Source: Halanaerobiales bacterium (GTDB taxonomy: Bacteria; Bacillota_F; Halanaerobiia; DY22613). From it: a stretch of 5,329 nt of DNA. The notes under the pieces are model-generated. The model did not search any database and was not told where the DNA came from. It saw only the letters and a program-made list of their open reading frames with translations. A program made the translations under genes and the position numbers. Positions 5,328 to 5,329 of the stretch are shown piece by piece (position 1 is the first letter of the stretch; each line of letters begins with the position of its first letter). The stretch is from contig JAGMES010000246.1 in NCBI GenBank assembly GCA_023128035.1, positions 1-5,329 of the forward strand, written 5' to 3'.

Positions 5328-5329
5328 CT

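Noticed and set aside
1..5329. CRISPR array, tRNA or rRNA
   Set aside because: No evenly spaced repeats and no cloverleaf or rRNA-like sequence were found on either strand.

Overview
The window looks like a low-GC Gram-positive-type chromosome (Bacillota or Halanaerobiales-like). Shine-Dalgarno (SD) sites are strong (AGGAGG, AAGGAGG), intergenic DNA is very AT-rich, there is a T-box leader with a classic intrinsic terminator, and the insertion sequence (IS) debris is of IS66 and IS1182 type. The species cannot be named from this sequence. Only three genes appear intact; much of the rest is decayed.

Left part (1-535): two broken gene remnants on the minus strand. One (3-182) resembles a beta-helix surface protein and the other (187-382) is the N-terminus of an IS1182/DUF772-type transposase. 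An AT-rich gap without genes follows (383-535).

Middle left (536-2640, minus strand): an operon for a two-component ABC exporter. Its order is promoter, ATPase (BcrA/lantibiotic-immunity type, 302 aa), ABC-2 permease (267 aa), then a small secreted protein gene that is now frameshifted, then a weak terminator. The exporter most likely moves a peptide, antibiotic or lipid-like compound out of the membrane. Its substrate is not shown.

Middle (2667-3434): a degenerate IS66-family element. Its transposase reads from the minus strand and is 5'-truncated, has a 4-bp duplication frameshift, and appears to have lost two internal blocks in frame. Both possible ends carry a GTAAGCA terminal sequence.

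Right part (3556-5179, plus strand): a consensus promoter with a perfect 12-bp palindrome in its spacer drives a 441-aa secreted protein. This protein has a signal peptide, an HENDFEG-containing domain and a C-terminal C2-like domain. Only about 7 bases after its stop codon a complete-looking T-box riboswitch begins and ends in a 24-bp-arm terminator. No credible gene follows it (5180-5306).

The two extreme ends of the window are a perfect 21-bp inverted repeat. This means either a repeated element bounds the segment on both sides or the contig was cut at copies of the same repeat. The most notable items are the secreted HEND/C2 protein, the orphan T-box behind it, and the terminal inverted repeat.
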